DNA of 64,000 bases from Monodelphis domestica (lineage: Eukaryota; Chordata; Mammalia; Didelphimorphia; Didelphidae), in NCBI RefSeq assembly GCF_027887165.1, contig NC_077227.1:80369430-80433429 (forward strand), read 5' to 3'. Position numbers and translations under genes: made by a program. The notes under the pieces are model-generated. The model saw only the letters and a program-made list of their open reading frames with translations. It did no database searches and was not told where the DNA came from. How positions within the stretch are numbered: the stretch's first letter is position 1; each line of letters opens with the position of its first letter. Positions 1 to 13,399 of the stretch are shown here, piece after piece.

Positions 1-409
1 TGATCCAATTTTGCTAGTGTGCTAACACTATCAATGCACATTTGCTCCACTGTTAAAATCTCCTCCCTAATCTGTTATTAATGTTTTCTACCAAAAATTG
101 TGCATTATATAATTACTTAAGTTTTGACTGTACCAAATTCAATTAATGGATACATTTTCCCTAACTGAAACTTGAACTAGTTAAATAGTGACAAAATTAA
201 TCCAGCTTCAAATCATTCATATACCTCTACGTTTTGACCATGTTGTCATTTATGCTATAGAATACAGTCTACATTTATTCATCATTTATTGTTACAGTAT
301 AAACTTTAAAATGAACAATTTTAGTCTCTAATAAAAAAGGATGGAAGAATTTTTTGTTGTTGTTTAGGGCAGGCCTCATAATTACTTTGCCTTCATAGGA
401 TCATAGATC

Positions 410-590
410 TAGAGTCAAAAGTCACTTTAGAGGTTACCTTACCTAGCCTCGTTTTGTTAGGAAACTGAGGCCCAGAGGTTATAATGACTTGTCCAAGATC
501 ACACAGGTAGGAAGTGGCAAAGTCAGGATGTGGACCTAAATTCTCTGACTGCAAATCCAGCTCTCTCTTTACTACTGCCAGCCATTCCAA
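410..590 (-). mobile_element. MIR-type SINE relic
   Basis: Contains gaaactgaggcccagag, gacttgtccaagatcacaca and ggaagtggcaaagtcaggat, the antisense core of MIR/MON1-type CORE-SINEs. Confidence 0.7.
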
Positions 591-770
591 GATTATTGAG
601 AGGAAAGATTTATAAACTTTAAAATGTGACATTAATATGTGCTATTGTTATCATTATCTCTGCTTCTTTGGTATCTGATCATCAACTTTGCAAATTCAGA
701 AATTCCATTTTATTAGTATATAGAATTTAAGTCCTAGAGAATTGATTAATGTTTACCAAAGTATCAGTTC

Positions 771-1480
771 TGTTAAAATTATGGTTGGACTGAATATTTT
801 AGTTGGTCACCAGAGATTTAATTACTAAATCCCAAATGAATTGCTAAAGTCAGAATGGATTTATGGTAATTTATTTTTAAAATTTTATACATTATTTATG
901 GTAGTTTATTTTACAATAAAGAGGGAAGATATTAAGGAAAAGAGTAAAAGAGAGATAACTGCTCTGGCCTCCTCTTGAGCCAGGCAGGAGTTCAGAGGTC
1001 CTTACCTAGGGAAAGGAGTCTCAAGATGATGGGCCTTTCCAGGAGGCTAGTGCCTCCTGGAAAGGCCAAGGGAAAGTGAGTCAGCCTTTACACTCATCAC
1101 ATGTCAGTTCAATCAGTAAATTCTTTATCAGCCTCTTCTTCATCAGCTTCAACTCCAGAACTGCCAATAGCCTCCAGCAGAAGTCTAGCAGAACTGCTTC
1201 TCGCTGGAGGTTCCACTCCAAATGTCTCAAGTTCCAAATTGAACTCCACTTTTAAAAACGTTTTCTCTTGTGTCACTTCCCCTATGCTCCAATCCAGGAC
1301 TGCTCACTCTTTCACAAGTGGTCACAGACCTTCCATTCAATGTGTGAAATGGGTGTTTACACCCTATGTGGTTAAATCCAAAATGGGTAAACCTCTGTAC
1401 TCAACTTTAAGTTCTGTGCTTACACTTTTGGGGGGATTAAAATCTAAAAATAGACAGATTTCTATACTCAATTATAGAGG
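771..1480 (-). mobile_element. Diverged solo LTR, family A
   Basis: Starts TGTTAAAATTATGGTTGGAC at 771 and shares the order of motifs with the copies at 15165, 21962 and 26501 (actgaatattttagttggtcacc, aagtcagaatgg, ggtttattt, gagttcagagg). It holds a perfect 16-bp stem-loop at 1032-1067. The right end is unclear. Confidence 0.55.
1032..1067. repeat. Perfect inverted repeat (16-bp arms, 4-nt loop)
   Basis: Left arm ggcctttccaggaggc (1032-1047), loop tagt, right arm gcctcctggaaaggcc (1052-1067). It lies inside the family A LTR; a looser version is kept in the copy at 26501-27218. Confidence 0.9.
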
Positions 1481-1980
1481 ATAACAATTTAATCTTCATA
1501 ATTAAGGAAGAGCTAAGTACCTTCATTGTTACAATGGGGGAGAGCCTAATCCAATCTTCACACAGTTTATTAATTGACAATGGGGGGCAGAGCTTCCTAG
1601 ATGACTGGGTATTTTTAAATTTATATTTATTTTATATATTTATTATATTATATGTCATTTATTTATATTATATATTATTATTTATATAATACACATAGTA
1701 CTTGTAATATTTATTTCAAGTTAGAACATTCTCCCCAAAAGAGAAAAGCATTCATATGAGTGTCATCAAGCTAGTAATTTGATAACTCTGAATCTTATAA
1801 TTCTTTTCTTTACAATAAGGATATAGTTCCCTTTCTTTATTCATAGAGATGGTAGATCAGTTGCATGTAAAAAGGATTATTTTCCTTATAGGAAGTGGTT
1901 TGGAGGGCAAAAGGGACTTATGAAAATCTGGAGATACAAATGCTATACCAGTCTTAAGTTCATTACTCTTATTCACTTTG

Positions 1981-3300
1981 TTATGATCTTTTCCTGTTCC
2001 TTCAGGTTTTTTTTTTCTCTTAAGGTGGTTGTCTTGCTATTGGCACTCTTCCCCTTGTCCCAGATCCCCTCTTTTTGTTTGTTAATACTTTCTCTTTGGG
2101 ATTTTACTTATTAGATCTTTTTTCTCACCCGCTTTTATCTGGTTATATAATTCTTCCCCGCCCCCCTTTTTTCTCCTCAGTTAGTCAAATAGATTTCCTT
2201 CTTCTCTGCCCCTTCAGCTAGGCTTTTAAAATTCCATTTTTTTCATCCCTTTCCAAAAAGGATTTCTTTCCCTCCCTACATTATCTATTTTCTTTTCATT
2301 TTCTCCAGACCTTCAGGCTCTGATTCATGTCCCCAATACTCATCTGGTCTCTCTCCTTTCTCTCTGTTCTTTATACAGCTAAAGCTTCCAGGGTATCCAT
2401 TTTAGCCTCTCTACTCTAGGCAATCTCTGCCACTGCCTTGTAGAATTTGCCCCTTGGATTCCTCCTTTCCATTGTGCCTTACTTCCAGAGTAATGCCAGT
2501 GATTTCAGGTTTCAGAGACGATATTGTCCCACAGGTAGGGCCCCTCTCTTACTAAGTCCCTAATTATGCAGCCAGACACTGACCTATACCCTAATTATTT
2601 GTCTTTCCCCATTTGCCTCAAAATCTCTCCTCTCTGGGTAATTGTTCTCCCATTCCCCTAGGTGCCAGGGTTCTAATCCTCCTATTCAAATGTAGGGCAA
2701 GTAGATTTTTAAAGCCCCAAATCCTCAAGGTGATACTCAAGAAAGGTCCCCATCCCCTTGCACAAACCATCTCTCTTCACTCATAAAAGCTTTTATTAGT
2801 GGAATACCTTCTCCCGCCAAAATAAGACCTTTTTCCTAATGCCTTTTTTCAAACCTTCCCCTCTCCTCCCCTACCGTTCCTGTAAGTTCTTCACTTTCTG
2901 AAACCTCCGGGATCACTTTATCACTTTCCCCTGTTGGCAGTCCTTGATTTGGCCTTAGCAGATCACTCCTCTCAATCCCCCTGCTCCCTTCCCCCCTTTA
3001 ATGTACTCTCCCAGGCTGTAATACAACTCTACAAAAGAAGCATTTACCAGTAGGCAAGATACCACCAGTTTCTGTTCAGAATACCATCCTCAGTTTCCTG
3101 ATTTCTACCTGCACCACCACCCCCCCCCCCCCCACTCCTCCTTGTGTGCATTTAGGTCTCTCTGGTGCTGTTGCTGACCTTGGCTAATACATTTATTCAC
3201 TTCTCTTGAATTTCTGTTGTTTAAGATGCAAAGAATCTCTTCAGTTTTGTTTTTTTTTTTCTTAAAAGGTTTTTAATGTCTCCTTATTACTGAATGTTCA
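1981..3300. other. Pyrimidine-rich, repeat-derived stretch, family not identified
   Basis: T/C-rich on the + strand with a poly-C run near 3117-3132. Composition resembles antisense marsupial L1 non-coding sequence elsewhere in the window, but I see no diagnostic motif. No exon-like open frame. Confidence 0.3.
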
Positions 3301-3315
3301 TCTCTCTCTTTTTTT

Positions 3316-3530
3316 AAGTCCTTTCTTTCTGTCTTAGAATTTTTTAAAGTATTGGTTCCAAAACATAAGAGTGGGCAGTTGGGGTCAAATGACTTGCTCA
3401 GAGTCACACATTGGGGTGAAATGACTTGCCCAGGGTCACATAGCTAGGAAGTATCTGAGGCTAAATTTAAACCCAGATCCTCCTGACTCCAGGCCTAGTA
3501 CTCTGTCCACTGGGCCACCTTACTGCCACC
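3316..3530 (-). mobile_element. Marsupial tRNA/CORE-type SINE, antisense
   Basis: Reads as the reverse of the marsupial SINE: ctgtcttagaat, tgacttgcccagggtcaca, tagctaggaagtatctgagg, actccaggcctagtactctg, tgggccacctta-ctgcc. An internal duplication repeats the 'tgacttgc-cagagtcacac' box. Confidence 0.8.
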
Positions 3531-4319
3531 CATCTTTTTTCATATTTGCAGTATGGATCACCTTGAGCTCCTGAGCTCCATTTTTTGTTCTGAATACATT
3601 ATTCCATTCCCTCCTATGTTTTCTAGTGAAGACAGAATAATCTTGTTCAGAGTTCCTTTGTATTTGAAGGTCTTTATTCTGATTATTTACAGAACTTGTT
3701 TCTGAATTGAATTGTTAAAATATAGCCATTGTGGTCAGGCTTGGATATTTTTCTGCAAGTAAACTGAAACTTTTAATAGGTATTTCATTTTCTATTGTTC
3801 AGAAATTCTGGTCATTTCTCTCCTACAATTTACTTGATTATAGTATTTTTTTTTTGTGCTGCCATGTTCTTCTGGGAAACCTATGATCTTTGGAAAGTAT
3901 CTACACATCCTGTCTTCAAGATCAGTAGACTTTCCTTGCATAGTGAGCATATTTTCTTTTAATGTTAATGTTTTTTGCTTTTATTCTACATTAATCTTCA
4001 TTTCTGTGTAATTGGATCCATATTCTGTTGTTTTCACTTTCATTTCTTTGGTGAGACTCACTGTATTGAAACTATATCATATAATGATTCCCCTAACCAC
4101 CACCCCCCAGTTAGTATAGAAAGTATATTATCAGTATATTAGCATATAGTATTATTAGTATATAGGAAGTCTATTAGCCAGTATAAAGTAACAGTAATGA
4201 GAAGATTACAATTACTTGCAAACTCATAAATTATGATAGCATAGAGACCACTTAACAACTGCCTCATAAATTAACTGAAGCCACATACAGAGACTATATG
4301 CTAAATTAGAGGAAGCCAG

Positions 4320-4700
4320 CTAGGCCCCAATATAATGGTCCCTTAGTGCTATCAACTACCCTTGCTCTGCAAGCAACAGTTTAACCCAGATATGCACAGT
4401 AAGAGCAGCAGCACATTATGTAAATTAAAGCTCCCCAAAGTGACCCTGAGCTAATCCTAAAATGGTGTGGATAAGAATTAGACCACCCCCTCTATAAGAA
4501 TGGGACCCCAAATCCCCAACACTGCTCCACTTGCTATGGACCCATGCTGCCTGACTCTCTGTGCCCCTCTCCCTCCTCTGCCTCTTTCCTACTGCTTCCT
4601 CCCTCCCTGCACCGCCCTGAGCTATTCCTGCATTCTGCCTCTGTATTCTTAATGTGCCTTAAGGAAGTGTGATTGATTCATTACCCCCCTGCTTGCTGCC
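4320..4700 (+). mobile_element. Possible LTR remnant
   Basis: A TATA-like tataagaatgggacccc near 4493 is followed by a C/T-rich stretch, reminiscent of a U3-R-U5 arrangement. No terminal TG/CA or target duplication was established. Confidence 0.25.
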
Positions 4701-6309
4701 AGCATGGCCTTTTCCCAAAAGTTTTCAAAGAACCAGGCATGATCACCCTGACACAGTGAGCATCTTTTTGGTGGTTCCTTTCCTTTGGCCCATAGGCTCT
4801 AGGACTGAGCCTTACCTTGTTCTTCCCATAGTCAATAAGCAATAGTCCAGTTCCTCTCTCTCCTTGGCCAACACTGCTGACCTTTTCTTATCTGGCCTGC
4901 CATTGCTTGAAGCCACTTGCACTAGGCCAGTGTGTCTTGGGTGAAAACTGATTGGGAGCTCTGTAATTAGGAACTCTCTTTCCCAGCTTCCCATGTTCCT
5001 TCTCACATTATGTACTAACATAGGGAAGATAAAAGTTTTGTGTAGCTCTACCCTCTCTTTTTTCCCAGGAATGAGACTGGTGGAGGTTGGGTGAGTGCCA
5101 GGCAGGAGAATTTTACACATATGTTATTTATTAGGCTTTTTCTTTTGTTCTTTTATTTCTTCTACTTCAAGTGATTATTAATAAATCTTATAAAATATAA
5201 TACTTGGAAGTTATTGGATATCAGTTTTCACAGAGCCCGAGCTGAAGAAACACTTGCAGTGGTTTTAATTCAAACCAGTTTAGGAGTGCCTTAAAGACTT
5301 TTTTTAGTTAGGCTAACCAAGTATGTTTTTTTTCTCTCTCCAACTTTTCCTAATCAATAATTATAATTTAATATACAGTCTCCAGGAAATTTTTAATTAT
5401 AACAAATAGTTCCATTATGTTTGAATTATTATTGGCTCTGCGAAGTCTGATAATTACATTCACCAAAATATTGAGAAATTGCTTTGAGAAATAATGTTTC
5501 ATCATATTGCTAATTCATTCTCCAAAATATTTCCATCTCTACCACCAGTACATGCAGTATGAACTAAGAGTTTTCTTGGTTCATGAGCTTTGGCTACTAG
5601 GAAGTAAAGTTATATTAAATTTTATTTATTTATTTTTTCATCAAATATATGTGAAAACAATTTCCAGCATTTTCCAAAGAATATTGGGTTTTAATTATTC
5701 CAGGGGAAGAGAAGATTGGATTCTGAATTGTACTACTGTATCTTATAACAGAGTGAGTGTTCAAAAAAATGATGAGAAATTACTAAATAATACAGCAAAT
5801 ATAATTTCTAGTAAGAATTAGAGAACTATTCAGTTTTTCTGTTGTGACCCCCAGGCTTGTACCACATGCATGGAATGGATAGCATTCATTTTCAGACTTA
5901 AACATAAATTTGACTTAGTAGTAACCCACTCAATTCCCCTTACATATGGGTCAGTCTTGAGTTCATACCTTTTCTAGGAGTCAAAGAGGTTTTATTTTTG
6001 TGGCCTTTCTTGGTAGCTGAACCTAAGTTGGGGGAGCCTCCAACTACTTTCCTATACAGTTCCTCTGTGGACTCAGACAGTACTGAGAAGTAAGAGTAAT
6101 TAAAGTCAGTGATTTGAAACCCAGATGTTAAGTCAAGTGACAGAAGTTAAGAGTAAGAGATATCATGTGGGTAGAGTATCTTCAGAGATTATAGCAAGGT
6201 AACCAGGTTGTGTTTAATGTTTTTCCATTTTTATAGGAAACATGATCTCTAACATATATGGAAAGTAAATATGAGTCAGCTGTGCTGCATATGGTTTCAG
6301 AGATCCTCA

Positions 6310-6580
6310 TTGAAATGTTGGCACTGCAACTCACACCTAACTGACCTTGGGCAAGTCAGTTAATCTCTATGGGCTTCAGGTTCATTATCATTAGAATATC
6401 AACTCCTTTGCTTAGGGATTATGTGATTCTTTGTACTTGTGATCACAGTGCCTTTCACAGTGTCAGACACTTAATAAGTTTTGACTAATAATAGTGATTG
6501 ATTGATTGATAGAGGTTGTCTTAGATGATCTCGGAGATCTCTTTTAGCTCTAAATCCACATTCCTATGACTTTTTTTGCT
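6310..6580 (+). mobile_element. MIR/THER-type SINE relic
   Basis: Contains accttgggcaagtcagttaatctc and the tail motif gagatctcttttagctctaaat, typical of sense MIR/THER elements. A (gatt)n run occurs near 6497. Confidence 0.65.
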
Positions 6581-6691
6581 TTTTACCTTTATCATGCATG
6601 TCTATGCCTAACCCTTCTTCAATTTCCTAAGGTAGATGTGTCCTTAGGTAAAGAACTCTTCCTGTTTCTATTGTGGGTTTTGAGAAAAGAC

Positions 6692-6998
6692 TGTGTGCTG
6701 GGGAACTACATCCCCCAGCATCCTTTGCATCTTTAAGAAAAAAACTATGCTGGGAACTACATCCCCCAGCATGCTTTGCAACCCCCAGGGTTCCCTTCCC
6801 CCCTACTTCCTGACTTGGGATTGGTTATAAATGGACCAATCCTGGCCTAGGGAGGGAACTTTGAAGGTGTTTTTGAACCAATTTAGCTGCAGAGGGTAGG
6901 GGAGAGCAGGAGCTTGTCAGAGAAGAGACTTTTTCATTTATTAATAAAGACCTTTCTTTTTCCTACTTCCTCTGCTTTCATTATTTTTATTTCTTACA
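6692..6998 (+). mobile_element. Compact solo LTR with two ZNF143-like motifs
   Basis: About 307 bp bounded by TG and CA. It has TATAAA at 6826-6831 flanked by gattgg and ccaatc (inverted CCAAT boxes), and AATAAA near 6941. Two near-identical ~32-bp units at 6697-6729 and 6749-6780 carry actacatcccccagcat. No clear target duplication. Confidence 0.55.
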
Positions 6999-7870
6999 CT
7001 ATCATATTTGCCCTTGTAGCACCAGTTTTTCAAAAGAGTATTAGAGTTCTTGCTTCTTAAAAGTAGCTTTCAGAGTACAAAGAGGAATCCAACTGTATTA
7101 GGAGTTTGAGAATGAACTAGCATCCTGGGATTTGTAGAGCAGAAGGACAAGCATTCCCTCTCAATACTGAGAGTTGCTTGGGACTGGCAAAATCTTTGAG
7201 TCAAAAGGTGGATTTAAGTCATATCTGGAGAGTTTTTAAAGGGACAAACAGTCTTTGAGGGAAAGAGTGAGAGTGAAGACTGCAAGAACTGAACAGCCAC
7301 AGTAGAAAAATGGTGCCCCTACTTCCTTCTGGGACTTAAACAAGTTGAGATGAAAAGAATTAGTGGCACAAGAATAATAACTGCACATAGAAATGAAAGA
7401 AGGGCTGAATTGTACAGACAGTGAAGGGAGAGATCAAAGTGAATCATTACATTCTACAGCATCTCAGAATGGGAAAGAGAAAGGGAAGTTTGGTTTTTTG
7501 TTTTTTTTTTACCTGCCGGGGACATCTACAGAGAGTCGCAATAGGGGACAGTTTAGAACTGCCGGGGGACAGCTTAGAGCTGTTGAAGTTGCAAGAAAGA
7601 AAGACTGGAACATTATCAAAGAGGGATAATGAACGTTTATTGTAAGTAGAACACCAGATTTAAAGCTCTTCTCTAGAGACACAATCTATCCTCCCCAATC
7701 CTCCCCAGAGTGTGAAGAGGGGAGTTAACCCATTCCCAGGAGATCTTGGAACTGTTCATGCAGCCTTGAACTGAGATTACTATGTTTTGGCGTACTCAGC
7801 AGGAATAGTATGTCACAAATACCTGGGAAGAGGAACTCTATTCCATGAGGTCATGAATGGTTCACTGCAT

Positions 7871-8046
7871 TAACCCTTACTTTCTTTTTTAGTATCAAGC
7901 CTAAGACAGAAAAATGGCAAGGGTTAGGGAATTGGAGTAAAATGGCTTGCCCAGGATCACAGTTAGGAAGAGGCTGAGGCCACATCTGAACTCAGGTCTT
8001 CTCAACTCCTGGCCTGGCACTCTATCTATTGTGCTACCTAACTGCT
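7871..8046 (-). mobile_element. Marsupial SINE, antisense, degenerate
   Basis: Contains taacccttactttc, gcttgcccaggatcac, ggaagaggctgaggccaca and cctggcactctatctattg, matching the antisense SINE order. Confidence 0.7.
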
Positions 8047-10580
8047 CTTGACTTGAGGGGAGTTCTAGGGAGAAAAAAGTCTATTTTTCCCTGTCCAGTT
8101 TCCCTACTTTGTACTTGTACTGTAACAGACACTATTCTGTTTACTTCTTTTGCCTAAATACTTTATGTATCTTAACTTTGCTTTATCTTTAAAGAGGAAA
8201 GGGACTAGCTAGAGGTATATAAAACTTTATAGACAAACCTTTGTTTGAATGTTAGGAATTTTTCTAGTTGGAAGCTCTGAGCTCTTGTAATTGTACTAAT
8301 AACTTTTCATCCAGTATAAATGCCTTATAATCCTGTTGCCCATAGTTATTATAACAGGGTCTGGCTAACTAAACTTCCATACTCCAATGTGAAAAGGGAA
8401 AGTGGAACAAGGAGGAAATAATTGAGGCTTAGGTGAAAGTTATCTTAGCCTCTTCCAGAAGGGAGGATGGGATAGAACGTGTCCTTAGCAGTGCTACCCA
8501 CTAGAGTTACCCAACAAATATTCATTACTATGTGCAAGCCATTAGAAATAAAAAGAAAAAAGTGAAAAAGCCCTTAAGCCCAAGAGAACTTTCAGTTGGG
8601 AACATTTCAATTGGGAAATGGTGACATTTACATAGATCAGTAAAAATGAAGCAATGGAAAATAAGTTTTCTGAAGAAATGTTTGTCTTCTTCAATTCCCC
8701 TTACTCTAAGGAACATAACATAGGTTAGGCTCTGATTGAAAAATAGTACCTTCGCCAGAAATAGTGACAAAGACAGATGAACTATTCACCAATGAAATTT
8801 CTACTATAAAAGTTTATCTCTTTTACAAGTCATTTACTAACTGATGACAAAATTATTTAATGAATTATTATACAATGCTAGTACTTTGCCCTTTCTCCTA
8901 TAGTAATTTTTGTTCAGAGTCTCTTATAGAAGACTCCCCAAACTCCAAGTTCATTGTTACTTTTATTGTTTTATTACCTTGTTAAAATTTTTTAAATTAG
9001 ACTCAACATTATGGATATGTGCATATTTCATTGAGGTCTTTTATGTAAATAACTTATAAGCTAAATTGTATTTTTATGCTACTTTATATAATTTGTGATT
9101 TCTAATAACTCCATTGACTTAGTGCATCTCACTAGCTTCTAATATGCGGTCACTTTAGTAATTAGAATGAGGACTTCATGAATTTGAGGAATTTAAAAAT
9201 GAGACCTGATCAGTTTCTCCTACCCATTTCATCTCCTTCATTTGGTGGCAAATACTTCTTGTAATTATATTGCAATAACTAACTCTAGAGTTTCCTGCAT
9301 TCTACTTAGGGAAGGGAAAGAGAAACCCTTCATAAGACTTATGTCTAAAAGAGATTTAAAGAATATTCTTTTAGATGATATAAATAGAATGCCAGGGGTC
9401 TTCAAATCAATTTCCAGATTGGAGTAATAGTATTGCAGCAATAAAGATTGTCCTCCAGCCCTCATTTTCTATATATGAAAAGCCTCATTTCTACTGTATA
9501 GCAAAAATGTTTACTCCTTTCTCCGAATTCCAGAGTAGTAAGGAATTGGAAACAGAAAGGTGCTGTCTGCCATCTTCACTTTCAAATCTGTGCTTGGAAA
9601 TCTTTGAGCATAGGAATTGGTTAAGGAGAAATGAAGAGTATGAAAGAAAATGTGTTCCCTCCTTTATTCTCAGTCAACTACAGCTAACCTTGCTAGGTAC
9701 TGTGATGCTAGAGAGACCCCAATTTTTTGTCTATGGTGTTACTGGGAAAAAGAGGAAGAGACCTTGGCAGAATTTAGGGGAAAAGAGAGAAGCAAGAGGC
9801 AGTTAGTATTTACAAGATAGATGGCAGTTATATGTCCAGTGCAGTTTCATAATCTTGAGGAATTCTCTCACAGGAAGGATCAAAAGGCTCGTAAAAGTGT
9901 TTGGGATTCCCTCCTCTTTGGGGTTCTACAAGTGAAAAGCTAGCTTCGTATTCCTTAGTGTGGGAGAAATAAACTTCTAATATGCAAAGATTATAATATG
10001 GCCTTTTTTGTTTTATAGCTCTAAAATGCATATTTTTAAAATCAAAAGTCAAGTATACTTATACAAAGACATAATATGAAGCAGTATTAATTCATTTGTA
10101 CTCTTGAAATGATGATAGCAGTTAGTAGTTAGAAATTTCTAAAAAGCAAAAGCATATGTTTATATACAAGAAAGGGGTCATAGAAATTAGAAAACTGGAG
10201 CAGTTAAAAAATTTGTTGGCTCTGCCACGGTCTCTTTAAAATCCATAAGTTTATCTCTGAGAGTTCATTTAAATTAATTTGTTTATGATTTAAAAAATCT
10301 AAATCCTATTTTTCTGTTGTTTTTCTTTTTTCCTTATTTTGTAATCTTCATTTTTGATAATTCTTGACTTTCTTTAAAATTCCAATTTTATTTTCCAGCA
10401 GTCAAATTCCATCTTCTGAAAGCAATTGTGATCTTTGTTTTAGAATATTTACCTGATTTTTCATCACAAGGCCTTAACTACATGTGACTTTCTAATTTAA
10501 GGAACTGTAGATGAGGAAAGCTTTTCTCCCTGTGCACATTGGCAGCTTCTTGGCATCTTAAACTTATTAATAGCAAGTTG
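8047..10580. other. Intronic stretch, nothing recognised
   Basis: AT-rich sequence with scattered short open frames (for example 9507-9806 +) that lack homology I recognise, splice context or unusual codon use. No clear repeat family seen. Confidence 0.4.
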
Positions 10581-10587
10581 TTTAGGT

Positions 10588-10695
10588 CATTAAGAGATTA
10601 AGTGACTTGCCCAGAGTCACACAGTCATTGTGCCAGAAGCAGGAGTTGAACCCAGATTCTTCTGATTCCAGTGCCAACTTTATACTATATCACCC
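10588..10695 (-). mobile_element. MIR-type SINE relic
   Basis: taagtgacttgcccagagtc, acacagtca, aggagttgaacccagattct: antisense MIR core. Confidence 0.65.
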
Positions 10696-10799
10696 TGACT
10701 GAGAAATTAAGAAATGAAGCAGAAGATATTTAGTGAGTAAAAAGAAGGCAATTTGGTTTCTTGAACCATGATCACAAAATTTTAGGGATGAAACTTAAG

Positions 10800-12460
10800 A
10801 AGTTGTTTAGTCCAACACCCCCCACCCCCACCTCAGTGAACATGTTCACCCAAATTATGAACCCCATATACAAGAGGTTATTCAGCCCTCAAAATTCAGA
10901 CTCAAAATTTTAATTTAATCATTAAGAACGTTGTTTCTATTTCAGTCTAAGATAAGGCAAACAGAATAAAACCCATAATAAACTAGAGTACATAAAATAG
11001 AGAATAAGTTTGAAAAAGTTAGTGGGGAAGAAAGCCTTGGATTTCAGCCTCTTCAAATCAAACACACTAAAATTTAGTTCCAGAACCTTACCTTCTAGAT
11101 GGTGTTGAAGTAGGTCTGACAGGTACTATTAACTTCTGTTCTTCCTTAATTCTGTCGGGGCTCCAGAGAGTAGAGTCTGCTTTTTTTCCCTCCCAGACAT
11201 TCAGCATAATTGTGAGCTCTAACTTTCTTTACTAGATTAAAAAATGGAAATTTCATGAGAAACTGGGGGGGGGGGTGTGAAGGAAAATAGCCATTGAGGA
11301 CACCAATTATAGCATGATTTGTGATGGTGGTTAATATAAGGATCAAAGAATTGTGTGTGCTGAGTTCTGAATAGCCATAAATATTTCCCTGGCAAACTCT
11401 ATATCCTTTTGGGTTATGGTCTCATATGATCCCTAAATACTCCAAAGTTAATCTTGTTCACTCATTGTAAATAGAAGAATACTTAATACATTGTAGCATA
11501 AAACAGGCATTCCTATTAACAAAACCTAAATATTACTTTTTAAAGCCATACATTATTGTTAATCCATATTTGGTTTGTTTGTGTTACAGTCTAGTGCTTC
11601 CAATGAAAAATCAAAATCCTGTTTTGAACTATTGGATTATGTGTAGGATTAGCTCAGATAGTTAATTCTACACGTGTCAGTGCCAGGCCAGAGGGTCACT
11701 GGTCAATGTAAAGAGCAAGGACCAGGGTAATCTATTAACAAAACAAAATATATGTTAGAGTCTGCCAGGAATTAGCAACATATGTTAGTCAAGCAGTGAA
11801 TCACATGCTGATTGCAAAAGTTAAGAGTTAGCAATGAGGCAACAACAAATTCCAAGAGTCAGGGCATGCTAGATGTCAGAAAACCTTAGAGATAGTCTAA
11901 TTAGAAAAGGATCACACATAAGTAGTTTGAACTCACAGAACAAATACAGCTGGTCTATAATAGGTCAAGGTTATAGTAGCAGGAATTTATTGCCAGAGTT
12001 GATGAAACAGAATCACAGAAGCACTTTCCTGCCCATGCCTCTGGGTTTTTCTGTGGATCCTATAGGGCAGAAACTAGTCCAAAGAATATAGGTCCTTGTG
12101 GATAGAAATGACAATAGGCTAGCTAAGGTAGGAGCTAAAGAGAGAAGGCAGCTTTAGTTTCTGGTGAGCAAATCTCCACATCCTAAAGCAGCTTTGGGCA
12201 TAGAACTATTTAGAACTTTGATCACTGGGTGTCTCTATTCAGCATGACTTTAGAAGGATAGACTTTTTATTGCATAAGATAGACCCAGAGACTTTCCGAA
12301 TCCATATTAACCATTGGGGTTATTACTTAAGATTGTCTCAATGATCTCAGTGATCCAACTTTTAAAATTTTTTTCCAGAGCTTATTCTTCCTATCTCACC
12401 TAGGCTAGAAGTGGAAGTTCAACAAACCAAATCCCACTACTGATTGGCACAGAAACTTTG
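10800..12460. other. Intronic stretch, no gene or clear repeat identified
   Basis: AT-rich; contains a poly-G run near 11266. The segment 11630-12450 may be an old LTR remnant judged by composition, without diagnostic ends. Confidence 0.3.
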
Positions 12461-12464
12461 ACTT

Positions 12465-13300
12465 CCATTTCTTTTAAAGATATTTTATTTTATCAATTAC
12501 ATATATTAACACATTTCCACATAAGCTTTCCAAAGTTTTATGATCCAAATTGTCTCCCTCTCTTCCATCCCTCACCCTTCCAGAGCTTCCAAGAAATTCA
12601 GTCTGGATTATACAATCATGCAAAATATATTCCATATTGTTTATTTTTGTAGGAGAATAATCATATAAAACTAAAAACCCAAATAAACTACAATGAAAAG
12701 TCATATGCTTTCATCTCCACTCCCTCTCCAATAGTTCTTTCTCTACATGTGGGTATTCTTTGTCATAAGTTCCTCAGAATTGTTCTGGATCACTGCATTG
12801 CTGAGAGTAGCTAAGTCTTTCATAGTTGATGTTGATGTTACTGTATATAGTGTTTCCTGGTTCTGCTTACTTTATTCTGCATCAGTTCATGTAGGTCTTT
12901 CCAGCTCTTTCAAAATTATCCTGTTCATTTTTTCTTATAGCACAATAGTATTCTATCACCAACATATGCCATTATTTGTTCAGTTGTTCCCCAATTGATG
13001 GACATCCCTTTAATTTCCAATTCTTTGCCACCACAAAAAAAAACAAAAACAAAAAAACGCTATAAATATTTTTGTACAATTAGGTCCTTTCTCTCTCTCT
13101 CTCTATTTTTTAATGTCTTTGGGATATAGACTTAGTAGTAGTATTACTGGATCAAAGGATCATTCTTTTATTGCCCTTTGGGCATAGTTCCAAATTGCTC
13201 TCCAGAATGGTTGGATCAATTCACAACTCCACCAGCAATGTGTCTCAATTTTGCCACCTCCCCTCCAACATTTATCACTTTACTGTTTGACCTCAATTTC
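12465..13300 (-). mobile_element. L1 3'-end fragment, antisense
   Basis: Contains the marsupial L1 3'UTR read in reverse: tcctggttctgcttacttta, ttcatgtaggtctttccag, cacaatagtattctatcac, ccaattgatggacatccctt, actggatcaaaggatcattc. The same motifs recur in order at 14380, 20640, 21080, 43910 and 53820. Confidence 0.8.
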
Positions 13301-13399
13301 TGTCCTGGACTGGTGACCCTCTGTACTTTGAGGGCTTACCATATCATTGCTGGATTTAATGCAGACACTGAGCTTGAGCCCCCTGCATCTTAAAACTAC

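Noticed and set aside
1101..1484. 127-codon Ser-rich open frame
   Set aside because: Lies inside the family A LTR at 771-1480; no homology or regulatory context.
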